Shown one piece after another: positions 49,224 to 57,680 of a DNA stretch of 64,000 bases. Where the stretch lies: NCBI GenBank assembly GCA_034509495.1, contig CM067504.1:4392942-4456941 (forward strand), in the 5' to 3' direction. Source of the DNA: Acestrorhynchus altus (Eukaryota; Chordata; Actinopteri; Characiformes; Acestrorhynchidae). Under the pieces are notes generated by a model. It was given only the letters and a program-made list of their open reading frames with translations, had not been told where the DNA came from and ran no database searches. Numbering within the stretch: the first letter of the stretch is position 1; every line of letters starts with the position of its first letter. A program made the position numbers and the translations under genes.

Positions 49224-50086
49224 GCGTGCAAACACACCCGCACACACAAATACATGCTTCAACCCTTGTGTTTTTGTAAACACAGCTAACAAAATCTGTC
49301 ATTTGAACCTGGTTTATGTGTACTTGGCAGGGTAAATTTACCACTGCCAGTGATGTTTGGGCATTCGGTGTGACTCTCTGGGAGACACTGACGTTCTGCA
49401 AGGAGCAGCCCTACTCACAGCTCTCAGATGAGCAAGTCATTGAAAATACAGGGGAGTTCTTCCGGGATCAGAGGCGACAGGTATTTTCCATTAGGTCTAC
49501 TGAAAAGCACATCATATGCACACTTCTGTCATGTAGAGTTTAAAGGGAGCCTATCATGGGAAACAGGGTTTCGTGCTTTTCTGGTGTACCATGTGAACCC
49601 TAAATGCAAACCGTTTACTCACCAGCCTTTATATTCCCTAGCTTTTGGAGGTGTAAGCAAGGGGAATATGAGGCCTCCACATGTGCAACCCATGCCCTCC
49701 ACATAGTGCTGCTCAAAAATGTGCCAGTGGTATCGAATTCGACTTGTGCATTAATGCAGGATAAAGCCTGGGATCTGGAGGTCTTGCATCTTTGAGCCTT
49801 TGTCCTACCTTAGCCAAATAAAAGTGACCAATAGGAGAAGCCATTTACATATGCAAGGTCTAGTGAAAACCACTACAAAAAAGTAATACAATCAAAACAA
49901 TCAGAATGGTGTTATAAAAATATCTGGCTCTTACGATTACACTCTCTTTCCTAGATCTACTTGCCGCAGCCGCCCATGTGTCCTGACCCGGTCTACAAGC
50001 TCATGTTGAGTTGCTGGCACAGGAACGCCAAAGAGAGACCATCTTTCCAGGAGATCCATCGAGTACTGCTGGAGTGCAAGCCTTAG
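24063..50086 (+). CDS. ddr2: ddr2: discoidin domain-containing receptor tyrosine kinase 2, 16 coding exons
   Basis: Sixteen exons join in phase into 859 codons plus TAG; the human protein has 855 residues. Order: signal peptide (1-23), discoidin domain (about 30-185, with C30, C73, C177, C185 and the collagen-contact W52 all kept), discoidin-like domain (about 190-365), transmembrane helix (401-422), juxtamembrane region with Y473 and Y483, and kinase domain (about 566-850). The kinase has the loop GEGQFGEV (573-580), K611, E628, HRDLATRN (713-720), DFG (733-735) and activation-loop tyrosines Y741, Y745 and Y746. The family binds fibrillar collagen at the plasma membrane and signals slowly by autophosphorylation. 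The receptor has two cysteines not in the human protein (C65, C236) and lacks the N121 glycosylation site. hsd17b7 follows 3.7 kb downstream. Identity is certain; the 5' UTR is unresolved. Confidence 0.97.
29227..29269. repeat. (GT)n microsatellite, ddr2 intron 1
   Basis: About 21 perfect GT units; an inverted partner, (CA)n, lies 150 bases downstream. Confidence 0.97.
29420..29495. repeat. (CA)n microsatellite, ddr2 intron 1
   Basis: About 38 perfect CA units, complementary to the (GT)n at 29227. Confidence 0.97.
30032..30509 (-). mobile_element. Tc1-like family A relic (copy 5)
   Basis: Contains the shared block tcaatatttattgatc and the transposase C-terminal remnant (LSENIQAAWDGSSQDTIRN on the - strand), ending in ttttgatgaggagtgta. 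Confidence 0.75.
30599..31312. mobile_element. 0.7 kb element with GGTACC-containing inverted ends
   Basis: The left end (cttttccagtacatggtacc) and the right end (gtaggtaccatgcagtgata) are inverted copies of each other. The centre is noncoding. It looks like a nonautonomous DNA transposon, possibly of the PIF/Harbinger type by its terminal sequence, which I cannot confirm. Confidence 0.55.
31364..31447. repeat. (CA)n microsatellite, ddr2 intron 1
   Basis: About 42 perfect CA units. Confidence 0.97.
32219..33216 (-). mobile_element. Tc1-like family A relic (copy 6, longest)
   Basis: About 1 kb, with both ends recognisable (agctgcacccagtcagaag and ggtgcaactgttttatgatg). The middle of the transposase gene is missing, but the 5' half, absent from other copies, is kept. 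Confidence 0.75.
34546..34618. repeat. (GT)n microsatellite, ddr2 intron 1
   Basis: About 36 perfect GT units. Confidence 0.97.
35300..35815 (+). mobile_element. Tc1-like family C relic in ddr2 intron 1
   Basis: The sequence gtgaagcatggtggtggcag and ccaacaggacaacgacccta encode a Tc1 transposase core, in broken frames. It is the same family as 58.96-59.99 kb but in the opposite orientation. Confidence 0.75.
36427..36529 (+). CDS. ddr2: ddr2 coding exon 2 (start of discoidin domain)
   Basis: Residues 28-62, with VCRSPLGMSGGQ followed by SSQWSDSTAAKYG. It carries C30 and W52 of the collagen-binding discoidin fold. The acceptor is ctctacag. The donor GTGTGT is simply the first repeats of a (GT)n microsatellite that begins at the splice junction. 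Enters with two bases of codon 28 and leaves with two bases of codon 62. Confidence 0.95.
36530..36615 (+). repeat. (GT)n microsatellite forming the exon 2 donor of ddr2
   Basis: GT repeats begin at the first intron base after exon 2, interrupted once by GGG near 36588. Confidence 0.97.
36875..37106 (+). CDS. ddr2: ddr2 coding exon 3 (discoidin domain core)
   Basis: Residues 62-139. Conserved EEGDGAWCPE, then LVGTQGRHAGG and YSRDGSRWISWRNRQGKQ. Residue 65 is Cys (codon TGT) where the human protein has Ser, and residue 121 is Lys where human has the glycosylated Asn of an NYS sequon. Acceptor tcctgttgcag, donor gtgtgt, phase 0 exit. Confidence 0.96.
38011..38158 (+). CDS. ddr2: ddr2 coding exon 4 (end of discoidin domain)
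   Basis: Residues 140-188 plus one base. It includes KDLEPPIIARFVRF and NVCMRVELYGCEW with the structural cysteines C177 and C185. Acceptor ttgttgaag; donor gtgcga, a weaker site. Confidence 0.96.
39385..40062 (+). mobile_element. Tc1-like family A relic (copy 7), in ddr2 intron 4
   Basis: Starts gttgcacccagaaggaatca and ends ttttttgatgatgagtgta. Contains SPDLSLIENVWDAIGHSI in a broken frame. Followed within 60 bases by a long (AT)n tract. Confidence 0.8.
40120..40209. repeat. (AT)n microsatellite, ddr2 intron 4
   Basis: About 45 AT units, ending 111 bases before exon 5. Confidence 0.97.
40321..40423 (+). CDS. ddr2: ddr2 coding exon 5 (start of discoidin-like domain)
   Basis: Residues 189-222 plus two bases. 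It reads DGLVSYNAPLGQQ and HLNDSVYDGAMSY, keeping the N-glycosylation sequon NDS at 212. It is one residue shorter than the human exon. Acceptor gtatttgcag, donor gtcagt. Confidence 0.95.
40867..40938. repeat. (GT)n microsatellite, ddr2 intron 5
   Basis: About 36 GT units. Confidence 0.97.
41345..41815. mobile_element. Tc1-like family C short nonautonomous copy, ddr2 intron 5
   Basis: Has the family ends (agtattcaaagcctttgcca internally and aatactttctggatgccctg at the right) and lacks the transposase core. Shares gatcatccttcagatgtttc with the copies at 55.9 and 59.7 kb. Confidence 0.65.
41990..42173 (+). CDS. ddr2: ddr2 coding exon 6 (discoidin-like domain)
   Basis: Residues 223-284. It has MTEGLGQLTDG, VWPGYDYVGW and FDRTRNFTTMK, with sequons NES (260) and NFT (279). 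C236 (MCGLDD) is an extra cysteine relative to human VSGLDD. Acceptor tccctctag, donor gtattc, phase 0 exit. Confidence 0.96.
42996..43236 (+). CDS. ddr2: ddr2 coding exon 7 (discoidin-like domain)
   Basis: Residues 285-364 plus one base. Conserved VHCNNMF, VVCYFRSES, DVNPSARFVTV, and KCQYYFSDMWMMFSEITF. Acceptor cttgtttcag; donor gtgagc. Confidence 0.96.
44358..44423 (+). CDS. ddr2: ddr2 coding exon 8 (extracellular juxtamembrane)
   Basis: Residues 365-386 plus one base: DTAMYNTTLIPPKSDSPTS and a few more. A short, Pro/Ser/Thr-rich, poorly conserved linker with an NTT sequon at 370. Identified by phase continuity and the DxAMYN match to the human sequence. Acceptor tttttccag, donor gttaga (weak). 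Confidence 0.9.
44572..44708 (+). CDS. ddr2: ddr2 coding exon 9 (transmembrane helix)
   Basis: Residues 387-432. The sequence KVDDSNTR leads into the hydrophobic helix 401-422 (ILIGCLVAIIFILVAIIVII and LW), then RQVWQKMLEK on the cytoplasmic side. The small-residue positions within the helix match the human receptor, where they help dimerisation. Acceptor cccctcttcag, donor gtgagt. Confidence 0.96.
44787..44857. repeat. Compound (CA)n(TA)n microsatellite, ddr2 intron 9
   Basis: CA repeats to about 44821 pass into TA repeats to 44857, starting about 80 bases after the transmembrane exon. Confidence 0.95.
44895..44958 (+). repeat. Fragment of the 63.5 kb SINE-like repeat
   Basis: The blocks caaccttccagtcataaggc and ttccctaactaccaggccat match the 3' part of the element at 63.5 kb. 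Confidence 0.55.
45324..45537 (+). CDS. ddr2: ddr2 coding exon 10 (cytoplasmic juxtamembrane)
   Basis: Residues 433-503 plus one base. It has SRRMLDDEL, an Asn-rich stretch, SNSTYERIFPLGPDYQEPS and RKLPEF. Y473 and Y483 correspond to human Y471 and Y481, docking or regulatory phosphosites. Acceptor cctttttccag; donor gtgagt. A SINE-like repeat follows 55 bases into the next intron. Confidence 0.95.
45593..45780 (+). mobile_element. tRNA-related SINE in ddr2 intron 10
   Basis: A box tggctcagtgg and a B-box-like gttcaaagccc are spaced as in pol III promoters. It starts about 55 bases after exon 10. Confidence 0.55.
45986..46212 (+). CDS. ddr2: ddr2 coding exon 11 (juxtamembrane to P-loop)
   Basis: Residues 504-579. 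The first 17 residues are variable, then [48 protein letters not shown], the last part being the glycine-rich ATP loop. Acceptor cctcacag, donor gtcagt, phase 0 exit. Confidence 0.96.
46378..46408. repeat. (CA)n microsatellite, ddr2 intron 11
   Basis: Short CA tract with one G interruption. Confidence 0.9.
46430..46800. repeat. Dispersed DNA-transposon-like repeat in ddr2 intron 11
   Basis: Second copy of the family at 21.9-22.3 kb, ending catcccaacacttttagcac. It accounts for most of the intron beyond the (CA)n tract. Confidence 0.5.
46845..46972 (+). CDS. ddr2: ddr2 coding exon 12 (kinase N-lobe, catalytic lysine)
   Basis: Residues 580-621 plus two bases: VHLCEAEDMEDYMDEDFS, then VLVAVKMLRADANKNA. 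K611 is the ATP-binding lysine (human K608). Acceptor gctttacag; donor gtaaag. Confidence 0.96.
47168..47190 (+). repeat. (TCTG)n microsatellite at the exon 13 acceptor of ddr2
   Basis: Five to six TCTG units lie 9-30 bases before the exon 13 splice acceptor and make up most of its pyrimidine tract. Confidence 0.9.
47199..47396 (+). CDS. ddr2: ddr2 coding exon 13 (alpha-C helix to hinge)
   Basis: Residues 622-687 plus two bases: [40 protein letters not shown], then a variable loop ending APTV. E628 pairs with K611. The acceptor (ttcttcaaag) is preceded by a (TCTG)n repeat serving as the pyrimidine tract. Donor gtagat. Confidence 0.96.
47660..47705. repeat. (GT)n microsatellite, ddr2 intron 13
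   Basis: About 23 GT units, ending 36 bases before a Tc1-like relic. Confidence 0.95.
47741..48531 (+). mobile_element. Tc1-like family A relic (copy 8), in ddr2 intron 13
   Basis: Flanked by TA: tacactcgttaccaaagac at the start and ttttttgacaatgactgta at the end, the family's inverted termini. The transposase region is decayed. Confidence 0.8.
48933..49167 (+). CDS. ddr2: ddr2 coding exon 14 (catalytic and activation loops)
   Basis: Residues 688-766. It has MATQIASGMKYLSSLNFVH, the catalytic loop HRDLATRN, IADFGMSRNLYSGDYYR with the three activation-loop tyrosines, and LPIRWMSWESILL. This is the most conserved exon. Acceptor tgccatcag, donor gtgaga, phase 0. Confidence 0.97.
49194..49222. 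repeat. (CA)n microsatellite, ddr2 intron 14
   Basis: About 14 CA units, 27 bases after exon 14, in an intron of only 163 bases. Confidence 0.92.
49331..49480 (+). CDS. ddr2: ddr2 coding exon 15 (kinase C-lobe)
   Basis: Residues 767-816: GKFTTASDVWAFGVTLWET, SQLSDEQVIENTGEFFRD and QRRQ. Acceptor acttggcag, donor gtattt. Exactly 50 codons. Confidence 0.96.
49955..50086 (+). CDS. ddr2: ddr2 coding exon 16 (C-terminus and stop)
   Basis: Residues 817-859 then TAG at 50084: IYLPQPPMCPDPVYKLMLSC, W, and ERPSFQEIHRVLLECKP. The last residues differ from the human tail (LLLLQQGDE), with similar length. Acceptor ctctttcctag. Confidence 0.96.
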   Translation: MYLPQPPMCPDPVYKLMLSCWHRNAKERPSFQEIHRVLLECKP

Positions 50087-51555
50087 TCCTTTGCCAACCG
50101 CAGCACTGCCAGAGACGCTATAGTGTGCCCACAGGACTCCAGATACATACACAACCGCACATACACTAACACACACCTCCTTCTGCACAGTCCCATGGAA
50201 AGGTATCCAGAATTGTTCTACGTTCCCTTTGTGGTTGTGCTGTTCACAGCCGAAGACAGCGAAGGTGTATATGGTACACATATGGTCATCATATTGAATG
50301 CACCTATAACTAAGTGCCTTTGGTTGGCACAGGGTAGAGGACAAGGAGGCTAAAAATAATGTAGCAGTGAGTTTAGGCACTTTTGAAGAGAAAACTTTGT
50401 AACTTTGTATTTTGAATTATTTTATGCTTCTGACATTTGATAACTCTCAGAAAATAGTTCCTGTCAAAATAATAGTGAACCTTAGTGAAGCTTGATGCAA
50501 TTGCAAATGTTATGTATTGTGTATGCGTTTAATTAGAAGACAGCTTGAATGTAAATAAGAGTTCCATTTTTTTTTTTTTAATAATCCAGATTTTCATGTA
50601 TCTCAACAAACATTTTTGTGTTTTCTAATGTGTCTAAAGTTTCTAATCTTCATCTCAGACAGATTTAGTTGCTGTTTTGTTAACAAACTCAATAACCACT
50701 TTCAAAAAGTGGCTAAAGCCCAAGCATGCATGGACCTAAACCTGTCATTTTTTTTTTATCAACATTTGAAAAAGACGCTTTTCAAAATTTCAAAATTCAA
50801 AAGTGAATTTAACCAGTTTTACAAAATTTCTGCATGATTTAATCAACTGCATTTTATATTTATATGGCAGTTATATATAAAATTATTACATCAATTTTTT
50901 TTTACTGTTTTACTGTTGATCAGGGTGACCTATAGCTTGTGAAAATGTGAATTTCACATTATTACATTATTTAAATTCAAGGTTTGACTAAATTACAAAT
51001 CAGTATCGAAATTACAACAAAATATTGAAAAGCTTGAAATGTATCACTTTAAATGAAATGAATATAAAATATATGACTAAAAATAAAGATTTTTTAAATT
51101 ATGACCAAAAAAATTTTTTTTTAACAATATTCTAGATTTAAAGACATCCTAGTAATAATCTTAGGGAGATTTTAGGGGTATTACATTTCATTTATGACAC
51201 CACCACTGTGAACAGTTTTGACTCTAGAACATTAAATTTCACATCAGACCCACAGAATGAGTTTGTTTACATCTTAACCGTTGAATTGTGCAGAAATTTT
51301 GAAAGTTTTTCTTTAACTGTTGAACCTATGTGACATTACAGCGTATACAAAAGAATTAATAATGAAAATTATTGTGTTAATATTTGTATCTATGTTTTCT
51401 GCTTTCTGTCCTTTTTTATTCACATGCAACATTCCTGTTAAACTGTTTTCATTGCTTCTCTTTCTTGGTTTCAGTTATCTTAGCACAAATATGCACATAC
51501 AGGTAAAGGTATGCATTTTTGGAAATGACCAATAAATTGTTGTCATTCCTCCATA
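50087..51555 (+). other. ddr2: Probable ddr2 3' UTR
   Basis: The region after the ddr2 stop is AT-rich and almost free of recognisable transposons until about 51.6 kb. AATAAA at 51531-51536 is a plausible polyadenylation signal, giving a 3' UTR of about 1.45 kb. Other AATAAA copies exist (for example near 51083), so the end is a guess. Confidence 0.45.
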
Positions 51556-51816
51556 GCAATCAACAATTTGTAGAAGTAGTACATTGAGTTGGATGAAGAT
51601 CAGGGTTGTTTGTTGTCAGTTTATTTCCCTGAGCATTTTTTTAGGTTTATGCAGTATATTAATATTAATTCCTCTTTAGTTTATGTCTTCTGTTTATGTA
51701 TGATATTTGTTTAAAGTGAGAAGTATGCAATATGCATATTTAATACTATTAAAGAGAAAATATGGAAAAGGTCAAGATAAGCTATTTTGCCTTATTATTC
51801 AATTTAATTTGACACA

Positions 51817-52472
51817 TACACTCATAGTCAAAAAAATGATTGCCACCAACAGGAATCAACCATTTTCAATGCCCAACTGTAATGGTGTCGTTCCAGACTC
51901 CCATGGAGTCATCTTCAGTGACAAATCCTACTTTTTTCTTGGTGGAGACGACCAACAAATTCATGTGTGGTGACACTCTGGTCTGCACAAGAAGGCCCGG
52001 TCAGCCCAGTGTTACGTTAATGAGGTCCTGCAACCAGTGGTTCTACCTTTTCTGAACACACACGCCGGTACTCTGTTCCAACAGGACAACTTTAGTCCAC
52101 ATACTGCTGCCGTCTCAAGAGCTCACCTTGAAGACACAGATACTACGCCGTGGTCGGTCGCATCTCCAGACCTGTCCCTGATTGAAAATGTGTGGGATGC
52201 TACTGGACGCTCCATCAACGCTCCACCCCTACCACACCATCTGCAGAACTGAGTGAGAACGTTTAAGCTGCATGGGATGGATCATCACAGGACACCATTA
52301 TGAACCTCTACAACTCCATGCAGAGACGTCTGGCATGTTGCGTTAAACCCGACGCTGTAAAATATCGCCCAATAAATATTTGAATCATTTGTTCCTGATA
52401 ACCTTTATCTTCCTTCCCAATAACGTTACAATTTGACCGTTCTGGGTGCAACTATTTTTGACAATGAGTGTA
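51817..52472 (+). mobile_element. Tc1-like family A relic (copy 9), downstream of ddr2
   Basis: Both termini are well kept: tacactcatagtcaaaaaaa and atttttgacaatgagtgta. An open segment encodes LFQQDNFSPHTAAVSRAHLE and SPDLSLIENVWDATGRSI, the best-preserved transposase piece in the window. Confidence 0.82.
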
Positions 52473-53088
52473 TTGTTAGGAACAATGCAAAAGTCCCTTC
52501 AGGATGAATAGTGGATGTGTGATACTGAGATGGACTAGAGAGACTCAGTACGTGGTGATATAGGAAGTCAAAAGTGCTCAAAAGTGCTTAAAAGTGTGTG
52601 AACTGTATACATGCTTAAATAGGTTTGCTGCTCATAATCTAGAGCAAAGGTCATCAGGGACTGGGGTTTGAGAACCCTGGTCTAGACTAGAGGAGATTTA
52701 TGGTCATTGGCCGTAATTAGTGGTATTATATCAAAGTGTTTTGGTGGTCTCTGGTGGTCTCTGGTGGTACTGGTATGCTTTCTATGCATTTTAAGTACAT
52801 GGAAGGTAACACCAGTTTTCTGTTCAGCTTAAGTCCTGTTATGGTGAATGTCCTCATGACTATTTATCAGTTACCTTTGGCCCAGATAGTGTTACAGACA
52901 GTCTCTCCGGAGTGTAAGTAGTATTTCATTGAATAAACTAAGCATTGCATGACAGCCTTCCTAATGAGTTTAATTATTGCTATACCAGCCTCTGACTTTA
53001 TTGCTGATAAATTAAATATTTCTGTCAAGTCCCCTGCTGAAGAATCCAGCAAGTTTCAGATGGTCTCAACTTGTTTTTGACGGTCAAG
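52473..53088. other. Intergenic DNA between ddr2 and hsd17b7
   Basis: No gene or clear regulatory element seen. A short decayed repeat near 52640-52700 (gggtttgagaaccctggtc) resembles common fish dispersed repeats. Confidence 0.5.
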
Positions 53089-53310
53089 GTGTTTGAAAAC
53101 TTGGTCATCCAGAGGATAACATACACCATGCTGGTAAGACAACCAGTTCTTAACCAGTATAGTGTATGTTGCATTATGTTGGTCCAATAGCATGGTCTTG
53201 CTGGTCAACTACCTTGATCATACTGGTTGGTCAGATTGACCAAAAAACACAGCCTATGTTGACCAAGAGCAAAGCTTGACCAGGCTGGGTTTTTTTTTCA
53301 GCAGGGTTTC
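53089..53310. repeat. ctggtc/gaccag-rich palindromic repeat upstream of hsd17b7
   Basis: Many alternating copies of ctggtc, ttggtc and gaccag, ending in a T-tract and cagcagggttt. A related fragment interrupts the transposon at 54.2-54.3 kb. Confidence 0.5.
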
Positions 53311-53674
53311 AATAATGTTTGGCCTTTTCTTTTCTATTTCTATTGTTTTCTGTTTTTCCTCCTGGAACAGACATTGTTTATGGTTGGAAAGTGTATATAT
53401 TGTAGTAAAGCAGTGGATGTTTATCTAAAAGCATGAATTTCACACACAAACACTTGGTTTATTGTTATGTAATTAGGTATGTATAGTAAATCCAGTCTCT
53501 GTACTCTCAGATCATTCCTTCGGCTGATGCAAAATGCTGTTTGGGAATATTGGAATGGGTCAATGTGGAAATAAAAGTGAATTTGAGAATGGCTGCCTGA
53601 GTGTCCTCCTTTATCCTGCACACCAGGCCTGGTGTCAAATTACATACCGCTGGCCTGACAGGGAAGAAAACACT

Positions 53675-53745
53675 ATTGGCTGTTCTGCCTCTGATGTCAA
53701 ACAGTTGGAAAGATTTCATTGGCTGATGTTGTTATGTCATCCAAT
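53675..53745 (+). promoter_or_regulatory. hsd17b7: CCAAT-box cluster, candidate hsd17b7 promoter
   Basis: Three CCAAT boxes lie within 71 bases: ATTGG at 53675-53679 and 53718-53722 (reverse orientation) and CCAAT at 53741-53745, 80-150 bases upstream of the ATG. NF-Y sites spaced like this are typical of sterol-regulated genes that use SREBP with NF-Y, and hsd17b7 belongs to the cholesterol pathway. I see no clear canonical SRE. Confidence 0.4.
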
Positions 53746-53824
53746 CATGCCATAGGGTTAGAGCCTGTTCCTGCTGTCACCATGCTTACAGAGGGAAGGT
53801 GTGAAGTGCTGGTCAGCAGCAGGA

Positions 53825-53859
53825 ATGAGCAGAGTGGTGCTGGTAACAGGGGCGAACAG
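53825..53859 (+). CDS. hsd17b7: hsd17b7 coding exon 1
   Basis: ATG at 53825 gives MSRVVLVTGAN, with the start of the nucleotide-binding loop, followed by donor gtaatt. Human begins MRKVVLITGAS, so the start codon agrees exactly in position. The exon leaves two bases into codon 12. Confidence 0.93.
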
Positions 53860-56800
53860 GTAATTACTGCTTCTGTAGTAACCCAGCTTTAATGATTTGT
53901 ATTCTTGTGCAATACTGAGAAGGATTCATGTTATTTAGTGTGAATTCATAAATAATTGTTTTATTATTTTATGTTTATATTTTTAATTTATTATATAAAT
54001 GCTCAGATAAACACAAAAAAATGTATGATATAATAAAACTGTGCATGGTCTGTCTACAGTGGTGCATGACAATTTGAGAACCCTGGAGAACTTTTCAATA
54101 TTTCTGCATAAATGTGACCTAAAAAATTAATCATATTTTAAAAAAGTAAAAGTAAATAAGCAAAACCAAATCAAACAAAATGCACAAAACTATTACAATT
54201 AAGATTGGCTTTTAAGCTGGTCAGGCTGGTTAGAAGACTTAACTCATCTGGTCAGGGCTGGTAGACCAGCTCATCTTCACTGGTCAGGGCTGGTCAACCA
54301 GCAGGGTTGAGCCAATATTACATATCTGTAAGCAGTAAAAGTATGTAAACCTTTAGGACCAGCAGATCATCTATATGATCTCAGAGGAGCTCAGAAGAAG
54401 AGCTAAAAAGTTTGGACTCCTCTGATCCACAGTCAGACTGTGTACAGTTCCAGACCATTATTACCCTCTCCAGGATTTCCCGACCAACAAAGATCACTCC
54501 AAGAGTGAGGAGTGTAATAGTCAATTAGGACACAAAGGAACATAAGGTAACTTCTAAGCAACTAAAGGCCTTTCTCATATTGGCAGATGTTAATGTTTAT
54601 GAGTCCACCATCAGGAGAACATTGAACATCATTAGTATGCATGGCAGGGTTGCAACAAGAAAGCTGCTACTCTCCAAAAAGAGCAATGCTGCATTAAAAG
54701 CCAGAATGACCATGACCCTCTGCACGTCATTCTGCCTAATGGTTAAAGAAGAATAAATTTAGGAATGGCCCATTTAAAGTCCTGACCGTAATACAATAGA
54801 TTTTGTCAGTAATTTTGTGGAAGGACCTGAAGCAAGCAGTTTATGGACGAAAACCCCACCAGCGTAAGAGCGGAAGCTGTTTTGTGCTGAAATTCATCCA
54901 AGATTTTGTGAAAACAGATGAAGTTTTAGCTCAAATGTATGCCTATTAATTTGTTTTCTATGAATATTAGGAAAAAAACTACTCTTACAGCTTCCTTGTA
55001 GCTCAGGAACCCAAAGTGTCTGCTCACACTTCTCACACTGCATATAACAACAACCATTCTCTGCAGTAGGCTTGTGTGTGTGAAATTCATAAACACGTCT
55101 GTGTCTGTGAACAGCGGCATTGGCCTTGCCCTCTGTGAGCGCCTCCTGAGCCACGATGCACAGCTACAGCTGTGCCTGGCTTGTAGAAATGGACAGAGGG
55201 CCGAGGCTGCCCGACAGGCCCTCCTGGTCTCCCACCCCCAGGCCCACATTTCCCTCATCCAGTTAGATGTCGGGAGCATCCGCTCTGTCCTCAAAGGTGC
55301 ACAGGAGGTCAGACAGAGGTAAAGTCCATTCATTGGAGACCCTTCTATTCACTCACTCAAAATAATTAACCATGAAAATAAGGATCCCGGGTTCCCAACC
55401 CTGATCCTGAAGTATCCATGCTCTGCATACCTTATTCTGAGAGTTTCCCTGCTCTTATACACCCACTTCAACTCAGTTCCAGGTGTTGTAGAGCAGGAAA
55501 CTACAGGATAACTGTTTGGGGTGTCCTCTGCAGTTTACCTGAGGTTGTTACTGTTTTGAACAGGTACAACAGGCTGGACTACCTTTACCTTAATGCTGGA
55601 ATCATGCCTAACCCGCAGGTGGATCACAAAGCTTTCTACCAAGGCTTGTTTTCCAGGTACAAGCCCAGCACCGTTCCTCTGTAAAAGCACACTGCAGAAT
55701 GTAGTATATATACTGTATATACAGTGCATCGAGAAAGTATTCACAGCACTTCAATTTCAACTCATTTTCAACTCAATTTTTCCCTCAAATTTCTACACAC
55801 AATACCTCACAATGACAAAGTTACAAAAGTCTGAACTTTGTGCAAATTTTGTAAAAATGAAACACAAAAAAGTAACATGTACCTACGTTTTCACAGCCTT
55901 TTGTAATGACACTCAAAATCAAGCTCTTGTTGCCAGTGATCATCCTTCAGATGTTTCTACAGCTTGATTGGACATGATTTGGAAAGAGAGACACCTGTTT
56001 ATATAAGGTCCCATAGTAGACAGTACAGGTCAGAGCACAAACCAAACCATGAAGTCTAAGGAATTGTCTGTAGAATTGTAATGGGAAAAAAAAATTTTTG
56101 AATGCGTTTTGGAATAAGTTTGTAACATAACAAAATGTGCAAAAAGTGAAGCGCTGTGGTTACTTTCTGGATGCAAAACAAACACCCTGTTTTGAATGAA
56201 TTGCATCTGTAATTCCATAAAAACCAACATAAACTGATAAGTCATTACATTATGCCCTTGTTTCCACAGTCACTGTCCATTTTATCAGCTCTCTATATCA
56301 TAAAAGAGCACTTTGTAGTTCTACAATTACAGACTCCAGTTCAGGCTGTAGTTCATGCTGCTGTGCCTGACCCACCACCCACATAATACCTGTTCTGTGG
56401 TGGTTCTGTGGTGGTTCTGTGGGGTTGTAACCATTGAAGATGAAATAAATTGATAGTGAAAGTAGAAACATGCTCATAATGTTACGGTTGAAAAATATCT
56501 TTTGGTCAATAAAACCACACAAATGTAAAGCGAACCTTTATGGAAAGATGAATTTTATGCCCAAATATGGGCTTTATAGTGTAGTTTTTAGAACATAACA
56601 TCACCCAGTGATGCTGTCCACTTACAGATTTGCTTTGTTCACAGCAATGCAATCCACATGTTTACAACCGGTGAGGGTCTCTTGACCCAGAAAGATGCGG
56701 TCACCTCTGATGGTCTACAACAAGTGTTTGCTACTAATCTCTTTGGTCATTTCATATTGGTGAGTAGTGATAAAGAGACCTCCCTCATTTAAGTCTTCCT

Positions 56801-57604
56801 CACACTTGTGACAGTGTCTCTCCTGAAGGCCAGTTGAAAGGTTTGTACATATCTCAGAATCACAGAGCGGTTAGTCGGCAGGTGGCAGGAAGGATACTGT
56901 GGCTCAGGTGTGCATTAAAGTTGCAGCAGTTGTGATGGATCAGGTCAGTCGGTAGGTCAGGTGTCAGTTTTAATGCAGGCGCAGCAGCACAGCGAGAGGA
57001 TCTGTGGGGTTTAGGGTTTCTTTTCTTCTCATACCAACTCTGGATCAGACTAACCTTCAGACATGGTACACATACCAAGCTATAAGACTTACTATATAAG
57101 TCTATATTACAATCACTGTGACTTTGACATGTGATATCATATAAGTGAGTAATCCCAGTTTAAAAGCCAAATGAGCTTCCAGTGCATGTTTACTGCTCTG
57201 TCCACATGTAGAAGCTCAACCTGCATACAGACTCTGACTGATCAGAGTGGACAGAACTGATGATGTAACTGACCAAGATATTGGGTTATAGAGGAAAATG
57301 AAAAGGGAGGGACTGTTTGCTCTCGTTCTTTGCTCACATGGTTCAAATTTCAGAATAAAAGTCCAGGGAAATAAATTAAAACAAATTATTTTGAATACTT
57401 TCAAGTATTTTAAAGAACTTATTATAAATATCTTTGTCATCTAATTATTATTGCTAAAACACTCTAGATGATCAATACGGATGTTTGAAGTGTGAACTCT
57501 TTTTATTTTAATAAAAAATACAAACAAATCTAAAATCTGTTTACAATGCGCAAAAAGTAATTCTGGTTATAAAGACATATTTGAGATGCTTAAGAGCTTT
57601 TGAA

Positions 57605-57680
<76 letters not shown>

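Noticed and set aside
53534..53755. 73-codon ORF just upstream of hsd17b7
   Set aside because: It overlaps the CCAAT promoter cluster, has no similarity I recognise and is not needed for the hsd17b7 start, which matches the human N-terminus.
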